Below, one piece after another: positions 48,897 through 61,582 of a DNA stretch of 64,000 nt. Source of the stretch: Pardosa pseudoannulata (lineage: Eukaryota; Arthropoda; Arachnida; Araneae; Lycosidae); NCBI GenBank assembly GCA_032207245.1, contig CM063498.1, positions 95,853,870 through 95,917,869 on the forward strand, read 5' to 3'. The notes under the pieces were generated by a model. That model did not search any database. It was not told the origin of the DNA and saw only the letters and a program-made list of their open reading frames with translations. The position numbers were made by a program, and so were the translations under genes. Each line of letters opens with the position of its first letter. Position 1 is the first letter of the stretch.

Positions 48897-49016
48897 AAGC
48901 TGTTAAGCGGTGCCGTGATGATGAATACCAGTGTGCATCTGGAGAATGCATTAAATTTTTCCAAAGATGTGATATGGTTGTTAATTGTCCAAATGGAGAA
49001 GATGAAACATTTTGTC
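48897..49016 (+). CDS. LDLa exon 5 of perlecan-like gene (variant calcium site)
   Basis: The exon has 120 nt, from GTTAACAG to C|GTATGT. It encodes CRDDEYQCASGEC, QRCDMVVNC and PNGEDETFC. Six cysteines are kept, but the usual D-x-x-D-C and DGSDE are changed to MVVNC and NGEDE, so calcium binding may be altered. Tyr replaces the usual Phe before C2. Confidence 0.92.
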
Positions 49017-49635
49017 GTATGTTTTTCCTGTCATTATTTAAACTTATTACACCACTTAATTGACATTTTGAAGAAAATAATTGTGTAAATATTCATATCT
49101 TGTGCAAGAACTTGAGAACTGCTATCACCTAAGATATAGCCTTTATAAAATAGATTCAATTAATATGTTTCTTAAGTTAACAAAACCTCAATTTTAGTAT
49201 GTTCATTATTTCAATTTTAATTCTTATTGCCACCTCTTCTGATTAAAAAAAAATTTTTTTAAACCAATATATGCTATTTAAAACTTTTTAAATGCTAAGC
49301 AAATACTTAAATTTAGCTCATATGCTTAGCTTCAAACAGCATATTTTGCTATACAAGAACAAATTGAGTGTTAACAAGGTTTAAGGATAAGAGAAACAAT
49401 TGTCTCTTATAAAACTTCATTTTCATGTAACAGTTGTGTATATTCTTTTGCCCTGATTTTGCTTAATATGTTAAGTTGACCTAATCTTTTATGAATATGC
49501 TGCAAAATGTGAATTCACAAAGTAAGCTTTTCAAACATAATTTCATTATAAATTTGCTTTAATTGAATGTGTTTTATCACAGCTCATATTTTTTTTTGCT
49601 TTTTATATTTTAATTTTGTTACAAACTTGATTTAG
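49017..49635 (+). other. Intron 5
   Basis: 619 bp, GT..AG; nothing recognised. Confidence 0.85.
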
Positions 49636-49752
49636 AGGAAATGCATTGCTCTCCTGGTGAATTTCGTTGCAATGATAAGAGTTGTATTGAAAGTTATCAG
49701 CATTGTGATGGAAAGTATGATTGCCCTGACTATTCTGATGAACAAAACTGCA
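49636..49752 (+). CDS. LDLa exon 6 of perlecan-like gene
   Basis: The exon has 117 nt, from GATTTAG to A|GTAAGT. It encodes CSPGEFRCNDKSC, QHCDGKYDC and PDYSDEQNC. It has six cysteines, with Tyr in place of Gly in the calcium loop (DYSDE). The acceptor is fixed by phase: AG|AGGAA, not the AG two bases later. Confidence 0.93.
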
Positions 49753-52700
49753 GTAAGTTTATAGTATGCTTGCATCATTTTTGAGTTTAAGCTGTTGCAT
49801 TGTTGCATGATTTTCTGCATTTTTAATGCTATGTTTTGTTTCATTTGCACAGACACTATGCAGCTAATGCACAATTTATACAGTATTTCTTTTCTTTGAT
49901 TCTAAATTTGAAACATATTAAAAGCTAATTTCTATGTGTATAATAAGTCTAAATGCCAGTATGTGTTATTTATTTGCACATTTCAGTACCAGTTTTTAAA
50001 TTAAGACCTACGTCCCTTACACCCTCCCTTAAAAAAAAATTACATCTTATTAATCCTTTATTAAATATTAGGGACTAAAAGAAAACACAATATACTTTTT
50101 TAAGATGTGAAAGTATTTAGTTTTGTTATCAGTTTACTCTCCTGAGTTATCTTAAACAAAGGGAAAAAATAATACACATTACTCTTTGTGTGATAGTTTT
50201 TCAAACAAGAATAACACAAAGCAGTGGTGTATCCAGAAAACATTCATTTCTTTGATTTGTCTTGCTCTGTTTTCAAGTCATGAAAACTATAGCAACTATA
50301 TTTAGTTTACTAAGACTATATACATCTGTTTAAATAAACTGCTAAACTAATTGACACAAGATGAAATCTTTTAAGTAGAAACTATTTTACTCTTTACGTA
50401 GTGAAGCATCACAATAATAAAACTGTATTTTATATTATGTAACTGTTTGTATTTTATGGCTTGCTCTGAGATAATTTGGATGAGAGTAATGTTGGGAGTG
50501 TGGGGGGGGGGGTTCCTGCCTCTCCATTCTTTCCTCCATGTGCTCTCTGAAAACTCAAAAGGGTAGTGGATGTTGTGAATAACACCATAGCTTGCTGAGA
50601 TTCTTTGTGAGAGGAAGATGCTTGCAGGTTTTCGTAGGGTAAGGATGAGGATGTTCGCCAGCTATAAAAATTGTATATAGCATGTAAATAAGAATAAAAT
50701 CCCTCATTTTCTGTATCTTACGTGGTTTCTGTGAGATTGTAATCATCATGAGGTCTTCTAATCTTTACCACTTGAATGCTACCAATGAAAATATTGATAT
50801 TCTAGAGTTCTGATATTATAGTAGTACCATATTTTTGTATAGAAAGTTCATTAAAAATACTTAAGATATGAAATACTCCTTGATGGTAAAAAAATTGCAG
50901 TTTCAATATGCTAAATTATTTAATCTGATTAACTCTGTTTAACAAAATCTAATTAGTTTTGTATAGCCAATCCAAATAATGTGCAAATAAATAATTTGTT
51001 AGTGTTTATATTAAAAAAAAATCTTTTTATAGTATTAAAATACATACGTTGTCATACATTTGGCTTTACCCATGTCTGGCTTTGGCAGCTTTTTATCACA
51101 TTTAGGGGATTTTTGCACAAATCTCCTTAATCAACCAAGTATAGCAGATTTGTTTATCATCTGCCTTGCTTTTATCAAATTTGTTTAACAAATGTTAATC
51201 TGACAATAATGTATCAAACTAGAATATCAGAATATTTCTTTTAAGTTCATTTGTCAAAACTTGAAAGTTTTTTTCTTTTCAATTTTAGCATGCATCAAAT
51301 TTTGAAAGTGGTGTTATAATTAATTTCTGTTAATTACTGCATTTTGTAGTTTGCTTATGGTACCCTCAACCCAATTACCAAATATTTAAATTTTATTACC
51401 AATTTCACCATTGATCCCTCCTTTTAAACCTTTCAAAAACATCTTTGTTCTCCTGATGAATGTTATAAAATTAGATGTTCCCTTTTGTAGTTTACATCAG
51501 ATGAATGAATGCATTTGTATGAAGATATGCACATTGATATCGTTAACAATTCCATTTTACTTTAAAAGAAATATTTATTCAATATATAATTTCCTTTATG
51601 TGTCTAACCTTTTTAACATTTTTTTTATTGTTGTACACCTAGTAAACTTCATCTTGATCAAAATAATTTTTTTAGTCTATGTTTTTTTGAATTTGTATGT
51701 TGCTGTTGCTTGTAACTATTTCTCCTGTGAAATGTATTTTTTTAGATTTTTTTATCTGGTTTGTTTAGTTAGGTATTTTTAACTGTTTATGTAATATAGT
51801 TCATATTAAGTGTTCAATCTAGTATTTTTTAAAAGTAGAATGATTTCACTACATTAGCAGGTTTCATGCTGAAATATCCACAACCTGAGTCCCACTTATG
51901 AGAAAAATGTGGATACTAGAGTGTGGACATTTTTTTTTTTTTTCTAAAGTTTCATTTTGTTATTACAAATTTGTATAAAATGTGCTATAGGTAAAAATGT
52001 GAACTCTGTACTAGTTGAAAAAGGGGTTTCTGCCTGCCTGAGGCTAATATTTTGGCCCATGTAGATTGTTGGGAAGAGAGTAAAATATTTCAGAGCTTCA
52101 TAGTGCTTTTTGTTCAGTAAAATTCATTACAAATCAGAGCAGAATGTAAGTTGCTGATTTGTCTTTACTTCATCTTCTGAGATTAATGTTAACAAAGGTG
52201 GTGATGGCATCTGTTTTTTAGTTGATGTAGGCGACCCTCCATAATACTTGCACTAATTCATCCTTTTGTAAATTCTATTCTCATTACATAAATTTTAATT
52301 TCTTTTTGTTTCTACTTGCCATTTGTAAATATTAGTTTAAATTAACTGACACAGTGTTCTGGGATTGTCTTCAAAATTCAATTTTTTGGGGGAACAATAA
52401 TTTTTTGCAAATGTTTAATTTCTTTTTTTTTTTTAATGAAATCGCAAAGTTATTGGTTTTATATAAGTTCTAACTAGTTTGCTTAAACTTTTAAAAAGTC
52501 ATTTTTCTATATCTATTTCCTACTTTCTTGTACTTTTTTTAGATTTTAAAATGCTTAATTAATCATGAACCCTCAAGAAGGTATGCTAAATATATCTATA
52601 ATAGGTTTTTCCAACTCTTTTAAGCAACTAAAATGCCCAAAATTTTGTTTTAATTAAACTATGCATATTATTTTGTACTGGAATCACTGTCAAAAATTAA

Positions 52701-53639
52701 GATTATAAGAGTTCAGAGCACAGTCATATATATGGTTTATAACCTGCCCCCCCCCCCCACACCCTTATAAGTTGGAAACCTCTTGAGTTGTAATAATGAG
52801 TCATTGACTTGGAATTTATAACCAGTATTTTGTATTCATAAGATTAGCTGTATAGCAGGCAGTTACTTTCAACTCTAAATCTAGCTTTTCACTTACAGAA
52901 TTAAAAGCTCTGAAATTCATGAATCAAAATAGTTTTGTATAAGAATATAAATTATAATAAATATTTAAATGTTGTTAGATTCTTTCTGAACAAACCTTTT
53001 GGGATTTAGTGATAATATGAAATGTGAAATAAGAGTTTATAAGGTTTTAGTATATATGAATTTCAGAGATAATGTTTCATCCCTTTAATATATTTTCCAA
53101 AATAAAAAGTATGTGAAATATTTGTAATGTTTGATCATATTTTTAACTTTCAGCTGATAAATTTATTGTCCTATATAACCCTCATTACAAAAAATTATAA
53201 GTCATAATTTTCCATTTAAATACAAGTTACTAATAATCATATATTTGTTCTAAAACATAAGAATTGCTAAATACCTGGAAAGTAACTAATACCAGATATG
53301 TTGCTCTCATACACTGAAAACCTAAAGGTTGTAGATGCCCAATTCCAGTCCATAAAGTACTATTCTTTGGTGCTGGAATTCGGGGTTTTGAATCCGACTG
53401 CTGGCTTGGTTGTTCATAGCCTTTCAGAATTGGCTCTAATCTGTTGATCCTATTGTCATTAGATATTGTGTTACAGAGACTGTAGTGCTTTAAACCAAAC
53501 TCCACATGCTCAAGGCATTTAGGCGCTTCTGGATATAATTCCATTGGATCTACTTATAAACTGTGTTTTTATTGTGAGCAAAACTAACACAATGTATTAA
53601 TGAAAATTCAATTAAAAAGCATCTGGAAAACTTTTACAG
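49753..53639 (+). other. Intron 6, with a SINE relic
   Basis: 3887 bp, GT..AG. A degraded SINE lies near 53310-53505, just before the acceptor. G and C homopolymers occur at about 50502-50511 and 52747-52758. I searched by eye for further LDLa exons (clusters of TGT/TGC with GATGAA) and saw none. Confidence 0.8.
53310..53505 (+). repeat. Degraded tRNA-derived SINE, + orientation
   Basis: A B-box-like GGGGTTTTGAATCCGAC (about 53382) is followed by GTTCATAGCC, TCATTAG, GTGTTACAGAGACTGTAG and GCTTTAAACCAAACTCC, the body and tail order of the SINE at 25755-25938. Confidence 0.62.
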
Positions 53640-53762
53640 CTGGTGTTATTTGCCCAACTGGTCAGTTCCGCTGTGATAATGGTAGTTGTATTGATATTGT
53701 GCTTCGATGTGATGGACACCAAGATTGTCCTGATAAATCAGGTGCTGATGAAGAAGGATGTG
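53640..53762 (+). CDS. LDLa exon 7 of perlecan-like gene
   Basis: The exon has 123 nt, from CTTTTACAG to G|GTGAGT. It encodes [22 protein letters not shown] and [11 protein letters not shown]. Two extra residues (GA) sit inside the calcium loop, between the Ser and the DE. A longer open frame starting at 53600 is chance read-through from the intron; the acceptor and phase define the exon. Confidence 0.93.
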
Positions 53763-56700
53763 GTGAGTGTAAACTTCATATTTGCTTGCTGTTGAAAATT
53801 GAAACTAAAAATGATTTATATATAGAAAACTTAGAAATTCAAAGAATTTACTTAAAACAGTTTATACATTTGCTTCAAATTGCTCCTGTATTTTACCTGA
53901 TCTTAAGACTACAGTTAAATGTTATTTAGCCTCAATCCTTTGTAATTTTTCTTGAATGAAAACTGCTATATATGAACAAACCTAAGTATTTAGGAAAGGA
54001 TTTTATCTATAAGAAAACGTAAAATGTTAAGGAAAATTGATTTTTTTTTTAAATTTGATTTTGAAGAATAAACAGTAAAATAAAGTATCTAAGTTGTGCT
54101 AAATACTCATCATGCTTTTTAAAAATATACCATATATTGACATAACTTAAGATAATCAAAACAAATTAATTCATTTTGGCCATCTTGAAATATTAGCCCC
54201 TATTCTTTACAGTTTGTTAATAGTTAAAATATTTTTTAAACCTTTAGCGCTATAGCTCTAATGAACTTGAATCAGATTGAATTTTACTGCTCTTTACATT
54301 TATATTAACTTGTTCAGAGTATAGAAGAAAAAAATACTTTAGAATTAATTCATTAATAAATAACGTTTGTAACTTATTAAAACTGGAGCGACTCAACTTT
54401 CAAAATTTTTTTACTCTATGGAATAGGTATGGATTTTCAAACCAAATCTAGTTGTTTAATATCTTCGAAACACACAAACATTCAATTATGAGCAATATAC
54501 TTTAATGTCCCTTTGCTTTGATATGCATTGATACATCACTGATACCAATTTTCAACTTTTATTAATATGCTCACTTTATTTTTTTCTAAATAAAGATATA
54601 ATTTCATTCCTTTCCTCTCTATTCTAATCAAATCTATACGAGCATAATGTGTTCACTCATATTTCAAATATTTGTACCGTTTCAGCATTGATTTTTAGCC
54701 AACTGAATCATTTGAAAATCTTTTTTATTTTTGCTTTTGGAAACACTTTTTTAATTTAACTCATTCAGAGGAGGAAATACAATGAATATATATGCTTTTG
54801 CTTGATCTTTTGAAAGCTATCTGGTGTTGGTTATTGGTTTTCTAATTTTTAAAAGATATAATTTTGTAATGCTGTGAATTTAACGCATCAATTTTAATTA
54901 TAGTTAAATCCCATTATAGCAAACTTGGATAAAATGAACTATTGGATATAACAAAAATGAACATTGTGATCCCCTTTGTTTTCACTAGTTTTTTATGCTA
55001 ATTTATACTTTTATACCTTATATTTCTACCTTAGAAATTAAACTTTTTTAGCTGTCCATTGAATTTTTTCATTTTTTTTGTTTCTAAAACACTATTTTTG
55101 TAAAACAGTATTTTGTCTTGTATTTTGTAATAAGACATATATTATTTTATGTCCATACAAACAGTGAAAGAAAAAGTGTTGGAATCTTTTGTTGTACTGG
55201 ACAGAACATTTAATGAAATTACATTCAAATTGCATTATGATTATGATTATTTTTCTACCAAAACAATGAGTAACAGTTAATAACAAAAGGATTTTTTCAT
55301 TTGCTTTCGTTTTTAGCCCATTTAATAGACAAATAGTCTAAATTGTCTGCTGAATTGATGAGGATTTAAGATTTTGATAAATTTAATTCATTTAAGATCT
55401 TTAATAGATTTTTCATCCCTGTTGAATGCACTTATATTTTGGATACAAAACAGAATCTTTCATTTCATTTTTTCCCAAAAAAAAAAACAAATTAAAACAT
55501 TCCCCCACAATGGCAATGTGATTTCATTTTTATAACCCCCCATCACAATGGCAATCATTGGTCAGTTTGGAAAAAGAAGTATTTATATATAATTATCGCA
55601 AGAATGTATTTTATAATTTTAAATTACTTATATTTATGTTTTTAAATGACTAAACCTATGTTTTAAAAAAACACTTTTTTCAAATTGCTTTAAAAAATAC
55701 TTAACTTAACTTGACTTAAAGCTTTTTTTATTAAAATTGAACTAAATTAAACTTAACTCATTTCACCTGGAAAGTCATGGAAAATCATGGATTTAAACAA
55801 TGGATTAATTTTGTCAAGTAAATTTAAAAGTAAATGAAAGTCATGGATTCCTAAAAAGATTAAAAAAAATGCATTGAATTAAAAAAAAATTTACTATTTT
55901 TACTTGTCATTTGAAGTGACTGAGTTGTATTATTATACCTATTGACCATAAAGTAAAATTTTAAAAGGTTATTCAAAAAAAAGCTTTTTATTATAAATTT
56001 TCTTAAATATAATAATTATTTTTTAATAAAAATTATTATTGTATTAGTAAAATTTTTATTATAATACTTAATTATTATATTAAGATTTTTGCACAAAATA
56101 TAAGTTTATCTCTAGGGATATTGTATATAAACATTATAGGATTATATTTGACTATTATTCATAGTCACCTGGATAATACCAAAGTACCCTGAATTCAAAT
56201 TGGAACATTTTGATTGAAAAATTGCTATATGATTATACTTAGGTATGTAGATACAGCAATTTATTTTTAGGTATGTGAGTTTATTAACACTTATAAAGTA
56301 AGTTTATAGTTTTTTTTAATGATAAAATTCCCATAATTTCTTTAAAAGCATATATTTGCATGTACATCAGAAGTTTTATTCATATATACTTTAACGAAAG
56401 CTTTTTAAAGTCATGGAAAATGATCTGCTAAAAATCAGGGAAAATCATGAAAAGTCATGGATTTGAAAAATTTTATTTTGGCAGATATCCTGTAGACTGT
56501 ACAATCAAAAATTACTTGACTGGCAATGTCTAGAATTTTCAGATTATATTAGAATAGTTGTATCATTTGCTTACAATGATTCCAACATTAATAAAGATTG
56601 AAAACTTTTTAAAATTCTTTTTAATTTGTAACAGTGAACCAAAGCTTTAAAGTTTGAAAAGATTTTACAATATTTTTTTTTTTTACATAAAATTGGAACA

Positions 56701-56822
56701 ATCAATTTTTTTTTAGTTGTACAAAAATCTTGACTTTTCTTGTGTGTCTATGTAGACACATGTTTATACTATATGTACCACCAATTTAAATGTTCACTTT
56801 CCAATTGCTATTTTGATTTTAG

Positions 56823-56824
<2 letters not shown>

Positions 56825-56897
<73 letters not shown>
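56825..56897. repeat. (TA)n microsatellite
   Basis: About 36 uninterrupted TA dinucleotides. Frames on both strands over it are poly-(Ile-Tyr) artefacts. Confidence 0.95.
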
Positions 56898-56899
<2 letters not shown>

Positions 56900-57371
56900 G
56901 TTTCTTATATTACAAATTGATATGCCATCTGGAATCAACAAAGAAAAAAAAATTATCAATAATTTTATATTTTGATTTTGTGTGTTCTGCAATAACTTAT
57001 CCCTGATATTAAACTTTGTTCCTAACAAATAAATCCCTTTAAATTTAACTTGTGTATTTTAAGGTAGCTGTATTTGAAATATGCTGCTTTAGTGAATGTT
57101 TATATAATTTTTTAAACTCTTTTCCCCCAATTTATCAATTTTATGAATATTTTATTTCAGAATAAATTCAATGTGTCATATTTAAAAATACCAGCAAATA
57201 TTCTGCAAACAGTACTATACTAATTCAATTTTATACTGCAGATGGCTTTTGTATTTTTTTAAGTAATCATTTGTTGAAGGAATATATAGCAGTTCACTCT
57301 TATATTTCAGTAGTTCAAATTTCTAAAACACATAAGGTTTTTCAGTCTTTGAGAAAAGAAGTAGCAATGTT

Positions 57372-57429
57372 AAAAAAATGTATTCATTAGTTCCAATTTT
57401 TAAATTGGAACTAATGAATACATTTTTTT
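57372..57429. repeat. 28-bp perfect inverted repeat, 2-base loop
   Basis: Left arm 57372-57399 and right arm 57402-57429 are perfect reverse complements around TT. The core is TTCATTAGTTCCAATTT paired with AAATTGGAACTAATGAA, and the outer ends are A7 and T7. Confidence 0.93.
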
Positions 57430-57800
57430 TCCTCTATGACTTAAGCAAATTTTCAGTTTTCCTTTATTGCATATCTCTTAACACTGGATGAAAACATTCA
57501 TCCAACACTTTGTTTCATATGAATCTTCCCAAATTTATGAGAAGGTAAAATCTTTGTGCCAGAATATAGAATAAAATGCAAATCCAATGAAAGTAAGTCA
57601 CAAATAGTAAGAACGAGTATAGAGATAGCTGTTTATAAAAATACACAAATATAAAAAATATATAAAATTTTGTTGCCATCTTAATTATTTAATTTTTTTC
57701 TCTGCAGAATGTCATCACTTAGCTGGCCCATTTTTTGTTGTTGTTGTTTTGTGTAGCCTTATTTAACTACATGACTATTTAAGTTGTTCACGTTCTGTCT

Positions 57801-57877
57801 CCTCACTTTGTCTGCTACTTAGAAGACAAAGTGAGGTAAATGAAGGAACTTAATTGCTTTTTATAAGCAACTAAGTT
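57801..57877. repeat. Two adjacent hairpins
   Basis: CCTCACTTTGTCT (57801-57813) pairs perfectly with AGACAAAGTGAGG (57824-57836). GAACTTAATTGCTT (from about 57845) pairs with AAGCAACTAAGTTC (13 of 14, ending near 57877). A short TGAGC/GCTCA pair follows. Confidence 0.85.
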
Positions 57878-58090
57878 CTCACATTGAGCATACTGCTCAC
57901 TGAAAGCAATGAAACAGCTGTCTGCATAATTTCTCTTACTATTTGTGCCTGTTTGGCTTTGCTTTTTATATTAGAAACTGGTTTAGTTTATGTACAGTTT
58001 GTGTATATTTATACTTAAAATGTATAAATAATTTAGGATACTTAATCTTATTTAAAAAATTTTTTTGATTTAATGTTGCTTCTCATTTAG

Positions 58091-58174
58091 CTCCTCCTGG
58101 TTGTCCTGCTGATAGATTCCGTTGTAGTGATGGAACATGCATTCCTTCAAATCAGAAATGTAATGGTTATAATT
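58091..58174 (+). CDS. Half LDLa exon 8 of perlecan-like gene
   Basis: The exon has only 84 nt, from TCATTTAG to T|GTAAGT. It encodes PPGCPADRFRCSDGTC and SNQKCNGYN, that is C1 to C4. The codon that would give C5 (TGT) overlaps the splice donor, and C6 and the acidic calcium site are missing. Phase 1 is kept, so joining to exon 9 stays in frame (T|CA, Ser). Reading through instead meets a stop three codons on. Either a short exon beginning GT and finishing the module exists and I cannot see it, or this module is truncated in the protein. Confidence 0.8.
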
Positions 58175-59622
58175 GTAAGTGATATAAAAAGCTCTAAAGA
58201 GTGATTAAAAAAAGCTCTAAAAAGATGTTAAATAAAAATGTTAAAAAAACTAATAAAAATTAAAAACTTTACTTATTAATACAATTGCTAATTTAAACAA
58301 AAAAAAAAATCTTTCACTCTTAAAATCTCATAAACTACCATTATCCCTTATTACTCATGTTTCTTGAATGGCAAAATAAGCCTTCTTAAACCTTTTGTTT
58401 ACTATAAACATATAAAATATAAAAAAATTATAATAAAAATAATAAAAAATTTTCATAAAAAAAAATATCTTAAATAAGTTCATAATTATAAAAAAAAATA
58501 GTATTTTCTACATGTATTAAAAAAAAAAATTTCTAAATTAAAAAAAAAAAAGATTTGCTTGAGTAAAATTAATTTAAAATTAAAATTACTTAAAAAAAAA
58601 TAAATAAAAATTACATTTTCATTAAAAGTATGCTGTAAGTACAATAATAGATGATTAAGTTCAAAACATCGAAATTTCTATTCCGAATAATTAATCTTCT
58701 TATGAAGCATTTTCATATATTTAACAATATATATATATAAATATATATAAATATATATATATATATAATATATTTATAACAATATATATATATTAATAAT
58801 ATATTATATATATATATAAAATAATATATTATAATTAAAATAAATAATATAAAAAATTATAAAATAAAAAATATAATATAAAAATAAAAAATATAAATAA
58901 AAATTCTAATTTTTAGATATATAATGCAATTTTATAACTAAGAATTGATGTAGTATTTTAGTTTAATCTAGTATGCATTTCAAAATGTATTTCCACATGG
59001 TAATCATGGGGTAATCACTAAAAAAATAAAATATTAATTTCTTAAAGCTTATTCAAATTGACTAAAAAAATTGAAAACTTGAATCAGTAACTTTTAGATG
59101 ATTTGAAAAGTAATTTTAATCAAGTTAAAAGATACTATAAATCTTCTGAAAATATTATAATTGAACAAATATAAAAAATAAAAATGTAATTATTTAATTA
59201 AAAAATAACTAAAAAAATCAAAATGCTAAATTTGTCAAAAAAAATTATGAATTTAAATCAAATAAAAAAATTAAAATTATTATGATAAAACAGATTAATT
59301 TTAAATAAAACAAAATTAAATTCTATGTAAAAAAAATAAAAAAATTATTTATCAGTTAATTATTATTATTTTTTTTTTTAATTTTTAAAAAGCAGATCAA
59401 AACCAGGTAAGTCCTTTGTAATAATATGAATAAAATCAAAAATCATTAGATTAATTCAGAAATCAGTTGAAAATATTATTATTTAAATAAATTTTAATTT
59501 TGAAGACAAAAAAACATTCTTTCTTTTTTTTCTTTTGCTCCAAAAAAGACGTGATGTATTTTATATTATTTATTGTATACTAAAGAATGATATTGTAAAC
59601 ATTTTTTTATTTTATTTTTTAG
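58175..59622 (+). other. Intron 8, extremely A-rich
   Basis: 1448 bp, GT..AG. From about 58190 to 59500 it is almost only A and T, with many A runs on the + strand, unlike the T-rich neighbouring introns. No TGT/TGC-rich piece able to complete exon 8 is visible. Confidence 0.75.
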
Positions 59623-59730
59623 CATGTCCATCTGATAAGTTCATGTGTGACAATCGCTTCTGTATTGACCTAAACAGAAGATGTGATGGATATAATGACT
59701 GCCAAGATAGTTCTGATGAAAAAGACTGCC
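59623..59730 (+). CDS. LDLa exon 9 of perlecan-like gene
   Basis: The exon has 108 nt, from TATTTTTTAG to C|GTATGT, the shortest full module with no linker before C1. It encodes CPSDKFMCDNRFC, RRCDGYNDC and QDSSDEKDC. It has six cysteines and an acidic DSSDE site. Confidence 0.93.
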
Positions 59731-60743
59731 GTATGTAAAATTTCCTTTCACTTCTGTGTATTGTAAAGCAAATGTAAACTCTACATGTCATTGATTAATA
59801 TTAGTTTGAATTCAGTAATTTTAACCTGATGAGAAAATTAGATTTTTAGTTTTGCTCTTTTGAAGTAAAGGTAGATCACTTATCTTGGCCCTTAGTTCTG
59901 TAAAAATATTTTCCATTTGTATATAGTTACAAGTAAAATATAAGCAATCTACTGTGCTTTTAAAGATAATTTTACCTTTGCTTCGTTTGTTATTAGAAGG
60001 TGTGTGTGCATGTGTGTGATATATTAAAAATTTAGTCTAAACCCATCTAATTTTTTCTAATTTTAATTTTATATTATTATGAAGAAAAGAACCTACAAGA
60101 ATGCAATTCTTCTATTTTCTCATCAATAAAATCTTAACTTTAAATTTTTACGCCTTTATCCATTTCGATTATCATAGGATCTGAATGATGCAATGGTACC
60201 TAGAGTGGGATTTTTCAGTTTTAATTGACTAACTGTCCTGCTAACACCCTACAGGAATGCTGAAGTTATGAATTTTCCAGAAAAAATGAGTCCAGAGCAA
60301 AACAAGGGTTGTTGAATTTTTATTAGTATGTTGGCAACTGTTTTAGCAGATGCGTGTGCAGCAGTAGTTGATCTTTGTTTCAAGCTTCAGCTGAAATAAA
60401 GGAAGTTTTAAAACAACTCAGCTGTCTACTGCCTCAAGTCTAGTTGTAGAAAAATAAATTGGGGGCTAGTTAAAAAAAAAATTCAGGTTATTTTAAGTTA
60501 GCTGCCAGCAATTTGGAAGAATGTTGGTGTATAATGCTGTCAGCATCTGTTGCTATTTTGCTGCACATATGTGTGCAGGGGATAAAATTCTAAATGTATC
60601 ATATCTGTACTTTATGAGTTGGAGAAGTAACTTTCATAGCTTTTAAACTAAAATTTTTTTTCTTTACTGAAAGATTAGGATTTTGATTAATTTGGTTATT
60701 GATACCAATTACACACAACTAATTCTGAAGTATGATTTTTTAG
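59731..60743 (+). other. Intron 9
   Basis: 1013 bp, GT..AG; AT-rich, nothing recognised. Confidence 0.85.
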
Positions 60744-60860
60744 CTGGAAAATGTGAAGCTGATGAATTTAGGTGTAATGATGGAAGAACTTGTATTCCTT
60801 CTTCTGCCCATTGTGACAGGAAGTATGATTGCCCAGATGGTTCTGATGAATTAGATTGCC
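60744..60860 (+). CDS. LDLa exon 10 of perlecan-like gene
   Basis: The exon has 117 nt, from TTTTTTAG to C|GTAAGT. It encodes [23 protein letters not shown] and PDGSDELDC. It has six cysteines and a full DGSDE site. One extra residue lies between C2 and C3 (NDGRTC). Confidence 0.94.
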
Positions 60861-61582
60861 GTAAGTTTCTTATTTTATAAGCTTTATTCACAATTGATAT
60901 GAAATTTATTTTGATAGTATTTAATTCAGCAAATACAAATCCTCCCTCAAAAAGTTAATATTAATTCATATTTATTTTTGTCATTCAAAGAATTGTTTTT
61001 ATTGCTATATTAAAATAATAAAACTACAGATACATTTGAATGTGTCAGATGTAACTCTAGTTTGAAATAATTATTGCTTATGTTACTTATCTAAGGTAAA
61101 ATTTCTTTAAAATTATAAGTGCAACTGATTATTAACTATTTCCATAAAAAAAATGTTGATTTTATCTCGCATTTTACAAGACTAAATGTTAAGTACTTCT
61201 TGTAAAAATATTTTGTTTACACCAATAAGACAAATCTTGATTTATTACATCAAATTTGATGCTGTTAATAAAATTTCTTTTTCAATTAATTCATACTTAA
61301 TCTGCAGAAATGTAGCTTTTTATCACATTGAAGCTCATGCACTTGTGTCTATATCAAAATCATAATTTATACAGTTTAGTTTTGATTGCTGTATAATTTT
61401 TTATAGTAATTTCAAAATGCCTTTTTTGGGGAAAAAAATTGAACTTATAAAGTATGAAAGACTCATCTTTATAGTAGATAAAAACATACTGCATAAGTAG
61501 TCTATGAACAAATTATCCTTTAATATTGTATAAAGACTAAACATTTTTCATTTGTTCAGTTAGTGTGTCATTATTTTTATAG
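60861..61582 (+). other. Intron 10
   Basis: 722 bp, GT..AG; nothing recognised. Confidence 0.85.

Larger units (their letters stand above)
53763..58090 (+). other. Intron 7, hairpins and a (TA)n tract
   Basis: 4328 bp, GT..AG. It contains a (TA)n tract at 56825-56897, a 28-bp perfect inverted repeat at 57372-57429 and two adjacent hairpins at 57801-57877. No LDLa-like sequence was seen. Confidence 0.8.

Noticed and set aside
53600..53929. Exon 7 as a single-exon ORF with its own start at 53600
   Set aside because: The upstream codons are intron sequence. The acceptor at 53638-53639 and the shared phase define the exon.
59393..59406. Micro-exon between AGCAG and GTAAGT that might complete LDLa exon 8
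   Set aside because: Either acceptor choice (11 or 14 nt) shifts the frame into exon 9, and it encodes no cysteine.
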